DNA of 64,000 nucleotides from UMGS1590 sp036303105 (GTDB lineage: Bacteria; Bacillota; Peptococcia; Peptococcales; Peptococcaceae). The notes under the pieces are model-generated. The model had not been told where the DNA came from. It searched no databases and saw only the letters and a list, made by a program, of their open reading frames with translations. The stretch covers positions 9,578 through 73,577 of the forward strand of contig JAXJBF010000132.1 in NCBI GenBank assembly GCA_036303105.1, in the 5' to 3' direction. Shown here one piece after another: positions 32,093-39,637 of the stretch. Each line of letters starts with the position of its first letter. The first letter of the stretch is position 1. A program made the position numbers and the translations under genes.

Positions 32093-33013
32093 ATGGATGA
32101 AATTCAGAAACGTTTATTAAAAGAAGTTGCCGACCTCGACGCACTGCCAGTCGGGGCATATAATATCCGTGCCGATGGACAGGCTGCAGGCCGCCGTTCC
32201 ACGGCAAACATTGAAATTGTTCCTCAGAAAGAACGTCAGGGCATTGAGATTCACGTTAAAGACGGTACCGTCAACGAATCCATGCACATTCCTGTTATCA
32301 TGGAACAGAGCGGTCTCAAGGACCTCGTTTACAACGATTTTTACATTGGTGAAAACTGCGATGTGACCATCGTTGCCGGCTGCGGCATTCATAACTGCGG
32401 TGGTGGCGGTGACAGCCAGCATGACGGGATTCATACGTTCTACATTGGTAAAAACTCCAAAGTCAAATACATTGAAAAACACTTCGGTGAAGGCGATGGC
32501 CGCGGCAAGCAGATCATGAACCCAACCACCATTCTGCATCTTGAAGAAGGGGCAGAAATGGAAATGGAAACCACACAGATCGAAGGCATCGACGACACCA
32601 TTCGTGAAACCAGCGGGGATCTCGCTGAAGGTGCTACCCTCATCATTCATGAAAAGATCCTCACCACTGGCGATCAGGTGGCAAAGACCAATTTCTCTGT
32701 GGACCTCAACGGGGAAAATTGCAGCGCCAATGTGGTCAGCCGCAGTGTTGCCAAAGATCAGTCCTTCCAGGAATTCATTTCCCGCATCAACGGCAACACC
32801 GAATGCTATGGTCACACCGAATGCGATGCCATCATCATGGATGATGCGCACGTTATCGCTTCGCCACAGCTGTCGGCCAACAGCGTAGACGCCAGCCTGA
32901 TCCACGAAGCAGCCATCGGTAAAATTGCCGGTGAACAGCTCATCAAGCTCATGACCCTCGGTCTCACTGAACAAGAAGCTGAAGAACAAATCATCAACGG
33001 CTTCCTCAAATAA
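32093..33013 (+). CDS. smsB: SmsB/SufB-type Fe-S scaffold protein
   Basis: A 306-residue SufBD-core protein, shorter than classical SufB (about 465-480) because the N-terminal helical region is reduced. The right-handed beta-helix repeats are visible through VTIVAGCGIHNCGGGG and later ECYGHTECDAIIMDDAHVIA, and it ends with the helical ASLIHEAAIGKIAGEQLIKL segment, which contacts the ATPase. Cys in GCGIHNCG and the Glu/His in SLIHEAAIG are candidate cluster ligands. The ATG follows AAGGAGG, 14 nt after smsC. With smsC it constitutes the minimal SmsCB assembly complex. Confidence 0.9.
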   Translation: MDEIQKRLLKEVADLDALPVGAYNIRADGQAAGRRSTANIEIVPQKERQGIEIHVKDGTVNESMHIPVIMEQSGLKDLVYNDFYIGENCDVTIVAGCGIHNCGGGGDSQHDGIHTFYIGKNSKVKYIEKHFGEGDGRGKQIMNPTTILHLEEGAEMEMETTQIEGIDDTIRETSGDLAEGATLIIHEKILTTGDQVAKTNFSVDLNGENCSANVVSRSVAKDQSFQEFISRINGNTECYGHTECDAIIMDDAHVIASPQLSANSVDASLIHEAAIGKIAGEQLIKLMTLGLTEQEAEEQIINGFLK

Positions 33014-33027
33014 TCTTTCACACACAA

Positions 33028-33065
33028 AAAAGCCTTTCCGTGTTCGCGGGAAGGCTTTTCGTTTT
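33028..33065 (+). terminator. Hairpin terminator of the sms operon
   Basis: AAAAGCCTTTCCG pairs with CGGGAAGGCTTTT around a TGTTCG loop, then Ts. Confidence 0.88.
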
Positions 33066-33126
33066 TCATCATGCAGGATGTGTTACAATAGCTGTAATTC
33101 AACACGACGAAAGGAAGGGATGCCTC

Positions 33127-33867
33127 ATGGCCTTGTATGCGCTGGGTGATTTGCACCTCAGCTTTCAGGCAGACAAATCGATGGATAAGTTTGGCAAAGC
33201 CTGGAAACACCACGAACGCAAAATAGAAAAATATGTTAACAAAATCGTTGCGCCGGACGACACGCTGGTGCTCACGGGTGACCACTCCTGGGGCCGTAAA
33301 CTGGACGAATGCCAGGAGGATCTCGCTTTCATTGAGCGCCTGCCTGGGCGAAAGATCCTCCTGCGCGGCAATCACGACATGTTTTGGGATGCGAAGAAAA
33401 CGGCGCGCCTGAACGATGCTTTTGCAGGCCGGCTCTTCTTCCTGCAGAACAATTTTGCCAGCTATCAGGACTATGCCCTTGTTGGCACCAAAGGCTTCAC
33501 CTTTGAAGGACCGTTCTATTTAGATCCATGGGGGCGCATTGTTGGCTGGGATGAGGAAAACGAGCAGCACGCCGAAAAATTGGTGGCGCGTGAAATTGTC
33601 CGTTTGCGTGATTCCTTTGAACAGGCAACTGCGGCTGGCTATCGCAAGTTTATTATGTTTCTGCACTATCCACCAACAAACATTCTTGAGGACGCGTCAC
33701 CATTCACCGACATTGCTGAAGAATATGGCGCTGAAACGGTTGTTTATTCTCATTGCCATGGCGCCAAACGCTTCGGCGACAGCTTGCGCGGCACTGTGCG
33801 CGGGGTGAACTACATGCTTGTCAGTGGTGACTATCTTGACTTTAAGCCAGCGCTGGTGTTGGCATGA
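33127..33867 (+). CDS. Metallophosphoesterase (calcineurin-like)
   Basis: A 246-residue phosphoesterase with the two-metal motif set: GDLHLSF (D, H), TGDHSWGR (D), LRGNHDMFW (N, H), FLHYPPT (H) and YSHCHG (H-x-H). This is the pattern of the YkoQ-like/COG1768 family, which in Bacillota is of unknown substrate. There is no signal peptide or membrane segment. The ATG has GAAGGGATGCCTC ahead. It is single, with a hairpin about 65 nt downstream. Confidence 0.9.
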   Translation: MALYALGDLHLSFQADKSMDKFGKAWKHHERKIEKYVNKIVAPDDTLVLTGDHSWGRKLDECQEDLAFIERLPGRKILLRGNHDMFWDAKKTARLNDAFAGRLFFLQNNFASYQDYALVGTKGFTFEGPFYLDPWGRIVGWDEENEQHAEKLVAREIVRLRDSFEQATAAGYRKFIMFLHYPPTNILEDASPFTDIAEEYGAETVVYSHCHGAKRFGDSLRGTVRGVNYMLVSGDYLDFKPALVLA

Positions 33868-34204
33868 TATAGGGGCTTTGCTGAGACTGCGACCAGATAC
33901 ACATACGATACACGCTAATTTATTATAGTAAAGTGGTCCCTGCTTTTTGAACCATTCAGCGAAAAGCAGGGACCATTTATTACAAATTCTGCGCAAAAGC
34001 CATTAAATTTTTCGCACGATATGTATTTAGATACAATAAAAATATTATCTATGTTAAAATAATTATATAGTGTCAAACCTTTGCCGAAACCGGTGTTTTT
34101 AACTGGTTCAACAAGGAGACGGTTAAAGTCGACGCAGCGTGTAGACGGATAACGGAATACGTAGTCTGAATTTATTGAGCATTTATAACAGAGAGGAAGC
34201 AACA
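33868..34204. other. Gene-free stretch with terminator and possible structured RNA
   Basis: The first 110 bases hold the phosphoesterase terminator (33934-33975). From about 34010 to 34075 the sequence is AT-rich and promoter-like. From 34076 to 34170 it becomes GC-balanced and contains small stems such as ACCGGT...ACTGGT. An open stretch without a start codon is also present. I recognise no known riboswitch or RNA family. Confidence 0.4.
33934..33977 (+). terminator. Hairpin terminator
   Basis: TGGTCCCTGCTTTT pairs exactly with AAAAGCAGGGACCA, 14-nt loop. Confidence 0.85.
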
Positions 34205-34405
34205 ATGATGATGCAACGATGTGACAACAAACGAGAATGCCCTTGCACGTATGATTGCCCGCGCCATGGCAAATGCTGTGAATGTGTCGCACACCACCGA
34301 GACCACAACGAAGGGGTTCCTGGCTGTTTCTTTTCCAAGGAAGCCGAGGCCACGTACGACCGCAGCATAGAGGCGTTGGCTAGAGATCATGGAATTATTA
34401 AATAA
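34205..34405 (+). CDS. Cysteine-rich DUF6485-like small protein
   Basis: A 66-residue protein with seven cysteines in the order CPC, C, CC, C, then C in GCFF: residues 10-36 read as KRECPCTYDCPRHGKCCECV followed by a His-rich HHRDHN stretch and PGCFF. This is the DUF6485 pattern, frequent in anaerobic bacteria, and probably binds one or two zinc ions or an Fe-S cluster. Three adjacent ATG codons are possible starts; the first follows GAGAGGAAGC. It is small, cytoplasmic, and of unknown function. It is separated from its neighbours by about 60 nt on the right. Confidence 0.82.
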   Translation: MMMQRCDNKRECPCTYDCPRHGKCCECVAHHRDHNEGVPGCFFSKEAEATYDRSIEALARDHGIIK

Positions 34406-34464
34406 GAATGCATATTTGGTAGATATCACGAAGTGATGAATGATTGACCAAGGAGGAATCACTG

Positions 34465-35076
34465 ATGAACAATCGTCAAAAGAACACCATTCAGTCTGAA
34501 CCGCCACACATTATTGGGCTGTCACACATTTGCATTTTTGTCGATGATATGGAGCAGGCCGTGGACTATTACCGCGATCTTTTGGGCGTACAGCCAGACC
34601 ATTGCTTGTCTCACTGGAAAAACGAAGGCTTTTTCAAGGCTGGTGGCTTCGTGGACGAAGCGGCCGATGGGGATGTTTCCATTGCCTTTGTCAATGTGCC
34701 AGGAACTAAGCTGACATTAGAACTGATGCAGTATCACTATCCAAAAGGACGGACAGAGCCAGTGGTCTTTGCGGCCAACGATGTGAGCGGTGCGCGCCAT
34801 GTGGCCTTGAAAGTGACCAACATTGAAGCTGCCTTTGCCCATATCCAGTCCATGCCAGACACTCGACTGATCAATGAGACCGAAGCCTACAAAGTTTACC
34901 AGATCAGCGAAACGCAGCCATCGGATGTTCGCTTCTTTGACCAGGCGCCAGGCGAAACCGATACGCGCAATATTGAGACCGCTAATATTCTGGGGCAGGT
35001 GCGTTATTTCTACTTTATTGATCGCTACGGCTTGCAATGGGAGTTTGAGCAGGGCCACACCGATATTGGAGACTGA
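34465..35076 (+). CDS. VOC-superfamily (glyoxalase/dioxygenase-like) protein
   Basis: A 203-residue vicinal-oxygen-chelate protein. The first module opens with GLSHICIFVDDMEQAVDYYR, the paired beta-alpha-beta-beta-beta unit; a second module (about 115-195) has RHVALKVTNIEAAFAHI and ends at VRYFYFIDRYGLQWEFEQ with the closing Glu ligand. One metal site with His from the first unit and Glu from the second is plausible. The reaction could be glyoxalase, epimerase or dioxygenase type. AAGGAGG 10 nt before ATG. It is monocistronic. Confidence 0.88.
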   Translation: MNNRQKNTIQSEPPHIIGLSHICIFVDDMEQAVDYYRDLLGVQPDHCLSHWKNEGFFKAGGFVDEAADGDVSIAFVNVPGTKLTLELMQYHYPKGRTEPVVFAANDVSGARHVALKVTNIEAAFAHIQSMPDTRLINETEAYKVYQISETQPSDVRFFDQAPGETDTRNIETANILGQVRYFYFIDRYGLQWEFEQGHTDIGD

Positions 35077-35169
35077 TTGCTGATAAAACATCAAATAGTG
35101 CCCGGCGTTCCAAATTCCAGACAATGACCGATTGTACTGTCATTTTATACTAAGAAAACAGCTTTTATA

Positions 35170-35226
35170 GGCCCTTCAAGGAGCAAAACTCGAGCCTCAA
35201 ATTTCGAGGCAGCGCCAAGGAGGGCT
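35170..35226. other. Compact structured element (two-tier stem)
   Basis: Outer arms GCCCTTC..GG.GC and GC.CC..GGAGGGC pair with small internal loops; an inner GCCTC-AAATTTC-GAGGC hairpin sits in the centre. There is no T-run on the plus strand, so it is not an ordinary terminator. It might be a small RNA, an attenuator of the downstream gene, or a repeat element present elsewhere in the genome. Confidence 0.45.
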
Positions 35227-35316
35227 TTCATTATTCAAAAAGATCGGCCTGCCGTTGTATAATGGAGATAAGAGCGCTAAGATTAACGAGATGCAGTGAA
35301 AAACAGGAGGATACAG

Positions 35317-35748
35317 ATGACATATTGTGGGTTGGATTGTTGTGGGCAATGTCCCAGGGCGGCAGCGTGCGGCGGTTGTGAGGCCACAGGCGGCCGTCCT
35401 TTCGGCGGAAGCTGCGTGGCAGCCGAATGGGTTCAGCAGGGCGGCGCAGAGCGCCTGGCACAGGAAAAGCAGCGGCTTATTGCCGAGGTGAACGCGCTGG
35501 ATATTCCGCATGTAACGATGACGGAAGTGACGCTTTTGAATGGCTTTTATGTGAATTTGGCCTACCTGCTGCCGGGTGGAGACACGGTCAAGCTCCTGCA
35601 GGACCAGCGTGTTTATCTGGGCACGCAGATTGCACAGCCAGACAGCGATCGCTTTTATGGCGTTGTGGCCGACGACCAGTTTCTTTTGATCAGCAGTTAT
35701 GGCCCTGGCGGGGAAGCACCGAACATTGTTCTGTATAAAAAACGTTGA
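35317..35748 (+). CDS. Cysteine-rich DUF3795-like protein
   Basis: A 143-residue protein. The N-terminus MTYCGLDCCGQCPRAAACGG carries five cysteines in the YCGLDCxxC arrangement of DUF3795 proteins, probably a metal site; another cysteine follows at GSC. The remaining two thirds (60-143) form a beta-rich domain with no name I recognise (TEVTLLNGFYVNLAYLLPGG, FLLISSYGPGG). The ATG behind CAGGAGGATACAG is preferred to the one seven codons earlier. The function is unknown. Confidence 0.75.
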   Translation: MTYCGLDCCGQCPRAAACGGCEATGGRPFGGSCVAAEWVQQGGAERLAQEKQRLIAEVNALDIPHVTMTEVTLLNGFYVNLAYLLPGGDTVKLLQDQRVYLGTQIAQPDSDRFYGVVADDQFLLISSYGPGGEAPNIVLYKKR

Positions 35749-35767
35749 ATATGATGTGGCGTGTATT

Positions 35768-35812
35768 AAAAAGCCGTGGAAAGACGATGACAGTCTTTCC
35801 ACGGCTTTTTTG
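35768..35812. terminator. Bidirectional hairpin terminator
   Basis: AAAAAGCCGTGGAAAGAC pairs exactly with GTCTTTCCACGGCTTTTT; shared with the convergent LysR gene. Confidence 0.9.
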
Positions 35813-35845
35813 CTGAGCTGAAAGTTAAGCATCATCGGTGAACAA

Positions 35846-36754
35846 TTAATGTGCGTTTCTTTTCCTGGCCATATATTCTTTGATGATTGCAATGAAGCGC
35901 TGTACGGTGTCACTGGGTGTTTTGGCATATACAATGCCATAAGGCATCGTGTAGGTCCAGTGCATGGGAAGGGTGACAATGGAGGGATGAACATCCTTCC
36001 AGATGTCCAGTGTTTCCATGATGCAGCCCATTTGCTCACATTTATTGAAGACAGTGGCATCATAAAAATTTGGTGTGTCAAAGATCGTGATTTGTGGATG
36101 CAGCGTTTCAATTTCATCGCGCATTCTGTTAAGAGTTGGGGATTCGCCTCTTTTTACCAACATGAAAATTTCGCCGGCCAAGTCTTCCCAAGTGAGGCTG
36201 CCCTTTTTTGATAGTCTGTGTCGCCGAGGAACAGCAATGCAGCAATTTACAGGAGTGAGCGGCAGAATGTTGTAGCGTTCTTTCCAGGTGAGTGAATCAC
36301 AAGGCCCAACGAAACAATCAATCTCATGACCGAGAGAGTCCAGCATCGTTTTCATATTGGCGGGGCTGTCATCAAAAGGGACGATATGAATATTGATTGG
36401 CAGCGTACCGTCGTCAATATCGGCCCAGAGATCAACCAGTGTTTTACATGGCCGCAAAATAGAGGTACCAACACGAATGGCTTGTTGTTCCTCTTTGGCA
36501 ATCTGTCGTGCCCTGGCGATCGCTTGCTCAGATTCTGCGATGATTTGTTTGGCTGCTTGATAGATGGCGCGGCCGGCGGCAGTTAGTTGGGTGCCCTGAT
36601 TGGTGCGAATAATCAGCTGGACTCCAACCTGTCCTTCCAATTTGTTGATTTGGTTCATGACTGAGGCGGGGGTGATGTACAGCTTCTTGGAGGCTTTTAA
36701 AAAACTCCCCTGTTCGGCTACGGCAACAAATGTCTTCAGTTCTCGTGAATACAT
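35846..36754 (-). CDS. LysR-type regulator
   Basis: A 302-residue LysR protein. The N-terminal winged helix reads MYSRELKTFVAVAEQGSFLK then ASKKLYITPASVMNQINKLE; the effector-binding domain starts near residue 90 (AIRVGTSILRP). The frame extends 52 codons upstream, but this ATG has AAGGTGATCACC and matches the standard LysR beginning. It is divergent from an aldo/keto reductase, with 112 bp between starts, and is expected to activate it and perhaps the whole akr-flavoprotein-SDR unit in response to a small organic ligand. The ligand is unknown. Confidence 0.93.
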   Translation of the reverse strand: MYSRELKTFVAVAEQGSFLKASKKLYITPASVMNQINKLEGQVGVQLIIRTNQGTQLTAAGRAIYQAAKQIIAESEQAIARARQIAKEEQQAIRVGTSILRPCKTLVDLWADIDDGTLPINIHIVPFDDSPANMKTMLDSLGHEIDCFVGPCDSLTWKERYNILPLTPVNCCIAVPRRHRLSKKGSLTWEDLAGEIFMLVKRGESPTLNRMRDEIETLHPQITIFDTPNFYDATVFNKCEQMGCIMETLDIWKDVHPSIVTLPMHWTYTMPYGIVYAKTPSDTVQRFIAIIKEYMARKRNAH

Positions 36755-36866
36755 GGTGATCACCTTCGCTTTTAGATTTTCTAAAAACGATTGTAAGATA
36801 TTGGTGGCTTCTGTGTCAAATGTTTCCACGCTACAATAATGGCAGAAAGTGAAGGGAGGATGGTTC

Positions 36867-37664
36867 ATGGAAACACTTACCTTAAACAACGGGGTAAACA
36901 TGCCGCTCATTGGCTATGGCACTTATCAAACGCCAGCGTCACAAACTGAGGACTGTGTGCTTACGGCCATTCAAGCAGGGTATCGTTCCATTGATACGGC
37001 GCAATGTTATGGCAACGAACGGGAAGTTGGGCGTGCGTGTCGTCGTTCAGGTGTGGCCAGGCAAGAGTTGTTTATTACGACGAAGCTATGGGGCTGTCAT
37101 GGCTATTCAGATGCCGTGCGTGCCATTGATCGTTCATTGCAGGCATTGGCATTGGACTACATTGATCTGTTATTGATCCACGAGCCCAGCGGTGATGTGC
37201 ATGAAATATACCGTGCTATGGAAGATGCCTATCAGGCAGGTAAGCTGCGTGCTATTGGAATCTCTAATTTTATGGAAGCACGTTATCTGGATTTGGTGAA
37301 TCATTGTAAGATCATTCCGGCAGTCAATCAGGTAGAGACGCATGTGTTCCGTCAACAGAAGGCATTGCGTGCGCTGGAAAGCCAACTTGGCACCAGGCAT
37401 GAAAGCTGGTCGCCGCTGGCCTGCGGCCGGCATCAAATTTGGCAGCAGCCAGTGCTTTTGGAGATAGCGGCCCGTTACCAGAAGAGTGTTTCGCAGATTG
37501 CATTGCGGTTTTTGACCCAACAGGGCATCGTTGTCATTCCGAAAAGCACACAGCTGCAGCATATGCGTGACAATTTAGCCTCCATGGATTTTGCTTTGGG
37601 TCCGGAAGACCTGCAGGCCATTGAGCAGTTGGAAGAGGGAAAAAGCTTGTTTGCCTGGTGGTAA
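36867..37664 (+). CDS. Aldo/keto reductase (2,5-diketogluconate reductase type)
   Basis: A 265-residue AKR5-type enzyme. The catalytic Asp/Tyr are in SIDTAQCYGNEREVG, Lys in LFITTKLWG, His in DLLLIHEP, and the NADPH phosphate loop is VVIPKSTQLQHMRDN. WSPLACGRHQIW replaces the usual WSPLxxG-x-G loop and is a little irregular. It probably reduces ketoacids or aldehydes. ATG behind GGGAGGATGGTTC. It is first in a three-gene unit with a flavin reductase and an SDR (20 and 42 nt gaps), under the divergent LysR. Confidence 0.93.
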   Translation: METLTLNNGVNMPLIGYGTYQTPASQTEDCVLTAIQAGYRSIDTAQCYGNEREVGRACRRSGVARQELFITTKLWGCHGYSDAVRAIDRSLQALALDYIDLLLIHEPSGDVHEIYRAMEDAYQAGKLRAIGISNFMEARYLDLVNHCKIIPAVNQVETHVFRQQKALRALESQLGTRHESWSPLACGRHQIWQQPVLLEIAARYQKSVSQIALRFLTQQGIVVIPKSTQLQHMRDNLASMDFALGPEDLQAIEQLEEGKSLFAWW

Positions 37665-37683
37665 GCAGAAAGGAGTGGCATAT

Positions 37684-38193
37684 TTGTCTAAAAACATTGT
37701 GATTTTGAATGGGGCAGCACGGCGTCAGGGCAGTACCAATCAATTGGTGCAGGCATTTGCTGAAGGTGCACGCAGTGCTGGACATCATGTTCGTGAATTT
37801 TATTTAGAGGGTATGCATATTCAAAGCTGTAAAGGCTGTCTTCATGCCAGCAACGTGCCGACGCATCCATGTTCACAGAGAGACGATATGGATCAAATTT
37901 ATGCAGCATTTGCCGACTGTGACGTTGTGGTGTTTGCTTCGCCGGTGTATTTTTGGACGATTACAGGGCCGTTGAAAACAGCCGCTGATCGTCTCTACGC
38001 ATCCTTGGAATGTCTTGGATATGATGGGTTTGTGCGTGAAAGTGTATTGTTGATGACGGCTGGTGGTTCAGATTATTCTCAAGCCGTGACTTGGTATCGT
38101 ACTTATGAACGCAACCTCGGCTGGAAAAATCGTGGTGAAATATTGGGGCGTGGACAAACCAAAGCAGCACGTCATTTAGGGGCGTCATTATGA
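37684..38193 (+). CDS. NAD(P)H-dependent FMN reductase-like flavoprotein
   Basis: A 169-residue flavodoxin-fold oxidoreductase. IVILNGAARRQGSTNQLVQA binds the FMN phosphate; CKGCLHASNVPTHPCSQRDD is the short cysteine segment of this subgroup and ASPVYFWTITGPLKTAADRL contacts the isoalloxazine. A TTG start is preferred, 8 nt behind AAAGGAG. The protein resembles the first complete flavoprotein of this window in fold but is not close in sequence. It would supply reduced flavin or reduce a quinone or nitro compound. It lies between an aldo/keto reductase and an SDR in one transcript. Confidence 0.85.
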   Translation: MSKNIVILNGAARRQGSTNQLVQAFAEGARSAGHHVREFYLEGMHIQSCKGCLHASNVPTHPCSQRDDMDQIYAAFADCDVVVFASPVYFWTITGPLKTAADRLYASLECLGYDGFVRESVLLMTAGGSDYSQAVTWYRTYERNLGWKNRGEILGRGQTKAARHLGASL

Positions 38194-38234
38194 CGCTTTA
38201 CTTTACATCAAAGATAGAGAAAGGATTGGATACA

Positions 38235-38885
38235 ATGAAAAAAACAGTATTTGTTGTGGGTGCAGGAAAAGGCCTCGGGAATGCGGTGGCTCGTCAATTT
38301 GCAGCGCATGATTTTCGTGTGGTTTTGATGAGTCGTCATACTGAGCATTTGAGCGCGTATCAGCAAAGTATGCAGGATGAAGGCATTGAGGTAGACACTC
38401 AGGTTGTCGATGCTTGTGATCAAGTGGCTTTGGCTGAAGGCATGCAGCAAGCAATACAGCGTTTTGGAGTACCTGATGTGTTATTTTATAATGTGGGCAT
38501 TACGACAGCCGACAGCGAATTGCCGCATGCCGTGACTGTCTCTGACATGCAGCAGCGCTATCTGGTTGATGTGCTGGGTGCTTATACTTGCATTCAGCAA
38601 GTTCTTGGTGACGCATTCAGTGCAAAGCAGGGTGCCATTCTTATTACGGGCGGTGGTCTGGCTATGTATCCTAATGCGGCTTATCTGCCGCTTTCAATGG
38701 ATAAGGCGGCGTTGCGTGCCATGGTGCAGGCGCTTCATCCTGTGTACAAGGACGCTGGCATTTTTATTGGGTCGGTGCAGGTTTGTGATACAATTGGCGG
38801 TTCAGAGCGCTATATGCCGGAAAAGATCGCTGAACAATTTTGGACACTGTATCAGCAGCGGTCAGAAAGCGAGATCGTTTATTAA
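38235..38885 (+). CDS. Short-chain dehydrogenase-like protein lacking the canonical YxxxK tyrosine
   Basis: A 216-residue SDR. The cofactor loop VFVVGAGKGLGNAVARQFA and the acidic VDACD strand are clear, and the ITGGGLAMYPNAAYLPLSMD region corresponds to the active site. At the Tyr-x-x-x-Lys position this protein has Leu-Ser-Met-Asp-Lys, so the usual catalytic tyrosine is replaced; a nearby Tyr (AAYLP) sits three residues too early. It may use another residue or not be catalytic. The ATG at 38235 has AGAAAGGA ahead. An ATG overlapping the previous stop is in frame but has no ribosome site. Confidence 0.82.
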   Translation: MKKTVFVVGAGKGLGNAVARQFAAHDFRVVLMSRHTEHLSAYQQSMQDEGIEVDTQVVDACDQVALAEGMQQAIQRFGVPDVLFYNVGITTADSELPHAVTVSDMQQRYLVDVLGAYTCIQQVLGDAFSAKQGAILITGGGLAMYPNAAYLPLSMDKAALRAMVQALHPVYKDAGIFIGSVQVCDTIGGSERYMPEKIAEQFWTLYQQRSESEIVY

Positions 38886-38900
38886 TTAAATAACATTGGG

Positions 38901-38936
38901 CAGCAGCCTTCTGGTTTAGAAGGCTGCTGTTTTTTC
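38901..38936 (+). terminator. Hairpin terminator
   Basis: CAGCAGCCTTCT pairs with AGAAGGCTGCTG, then T6. Confidence 0.9.
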
Positions 38937-38984
38937 AAATTGCAGGGAATTAGCAGGATCTACAAAAAAGATTTGTTTCTGTTG

Positions 38985-39035
38985 TTGACACGGTGTCAAA
39001 AAGATGCTATAGTGTGTATATTGACACGATGTCAA
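38985..39035 (+). promoter_or_regulatory. Promoter with twin TTGACA-CGN-TGTCAA operators
   Basis: Two palindromes, at 38985-38999 and 39021-39035, flank the -10. The first contains the -35 TTGACA itself; the -10 TATAGT is at 39008-39013, exactly 17 nt away. A repressor bound here would cover the whole promoter. The TetR protein encoded at the end of the same unit is the natural candidate. Confidence 0.8.
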
Positions 39036-39067
39036 AATGTGATGTGTTATAAAGAAAGGTGATTGTT

Positions 39068-39622
39068 TTGAAGAAGAATATTGGACCAGCACTGGCACTT
39101 TATCCGATGCCTGTTGTGGTGGTCGGAGCAATGAATGGTGAGAAGCCAACTTGGACTTTGGCTGCACATGTTGGCATTATTGGTCATGACAAAATTTTGG
39201 TCAGCCTTGCCAGCGCCCATTTTATCAATGACTGCATCAAAGATGGCGGTAAGCTGTCGCTCAATCTGGTGGATGAAGGCATGCTTGCAGAGGCTGATTA
39301 TGTAGGCGCTGTCAGCGGCGCGAAAACCGATAAGTCGACGGTGTTTGTCTATGATGAAGGTGAAAACGGTGCACCGGTCATCCAAAAGGCACCGCTTACC
39401 ATGACTTGCTCGGTGGTAGATCTTTATGAAACGACAGGCTTTGAAAGTTTTATCTGCACCATCGATCAAACCTATGTAGATGAAGCACACCTCAATGCTG
39501 AAGGTAAGATTGACTACCAGAGTCTTAAACCGGTTTTGTTTGAATTCCCAACGTATGAATATCTTAAGACGGGCGATGTGATTGGAAAATGTCTGTCATT
39601 TAAAACAACTGTAGAAGCGTAA
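39068..39622 (+). CDS. Flavin reductase-like (FMN-binding split barrel) protein
   Basis: A 184-residue protein of the flavin-reductase/PNPOx-like split-barrel family: PALALYPMPVVVVGAMNGEK, then TLAAHVGIIGHDKILVSLAS and INDCIKDGGKLSLNLVDEGM. These proteins bind FMN and often act as NAD(P)H:flavin reductases or small electron carriers. The TTG at 39068 is 8 nt behind AAAGG; a GTG three codons earlier overlaps the ribosome site. It is the first gene after the twin-operator promoter, followed by an iron alcohol dehydrogenase (16 nt) and then by a TetR gene. A second member of this family occurs at 51.6 kb. Confidence 0.85.
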   Translation: MKKNIGPALALYPMPVVVVGAMNGEKPTWTLAAHVGIIGHDKILVSLASAHFINDCIKDGGKLSLNLVDEGMLAEADYVGAVSGAKTDKSTVFVYDEGENGAPVIQKAPLTMTCSVVDLYETTGFESFICTIDQTYVDEAHLNAEGKIDYQSLKPVLFEFPTYEYLKTGDVIGKCLSFKTTVEA

Positions 39623-39637
39623 AAGGAGTGGCGGAAT

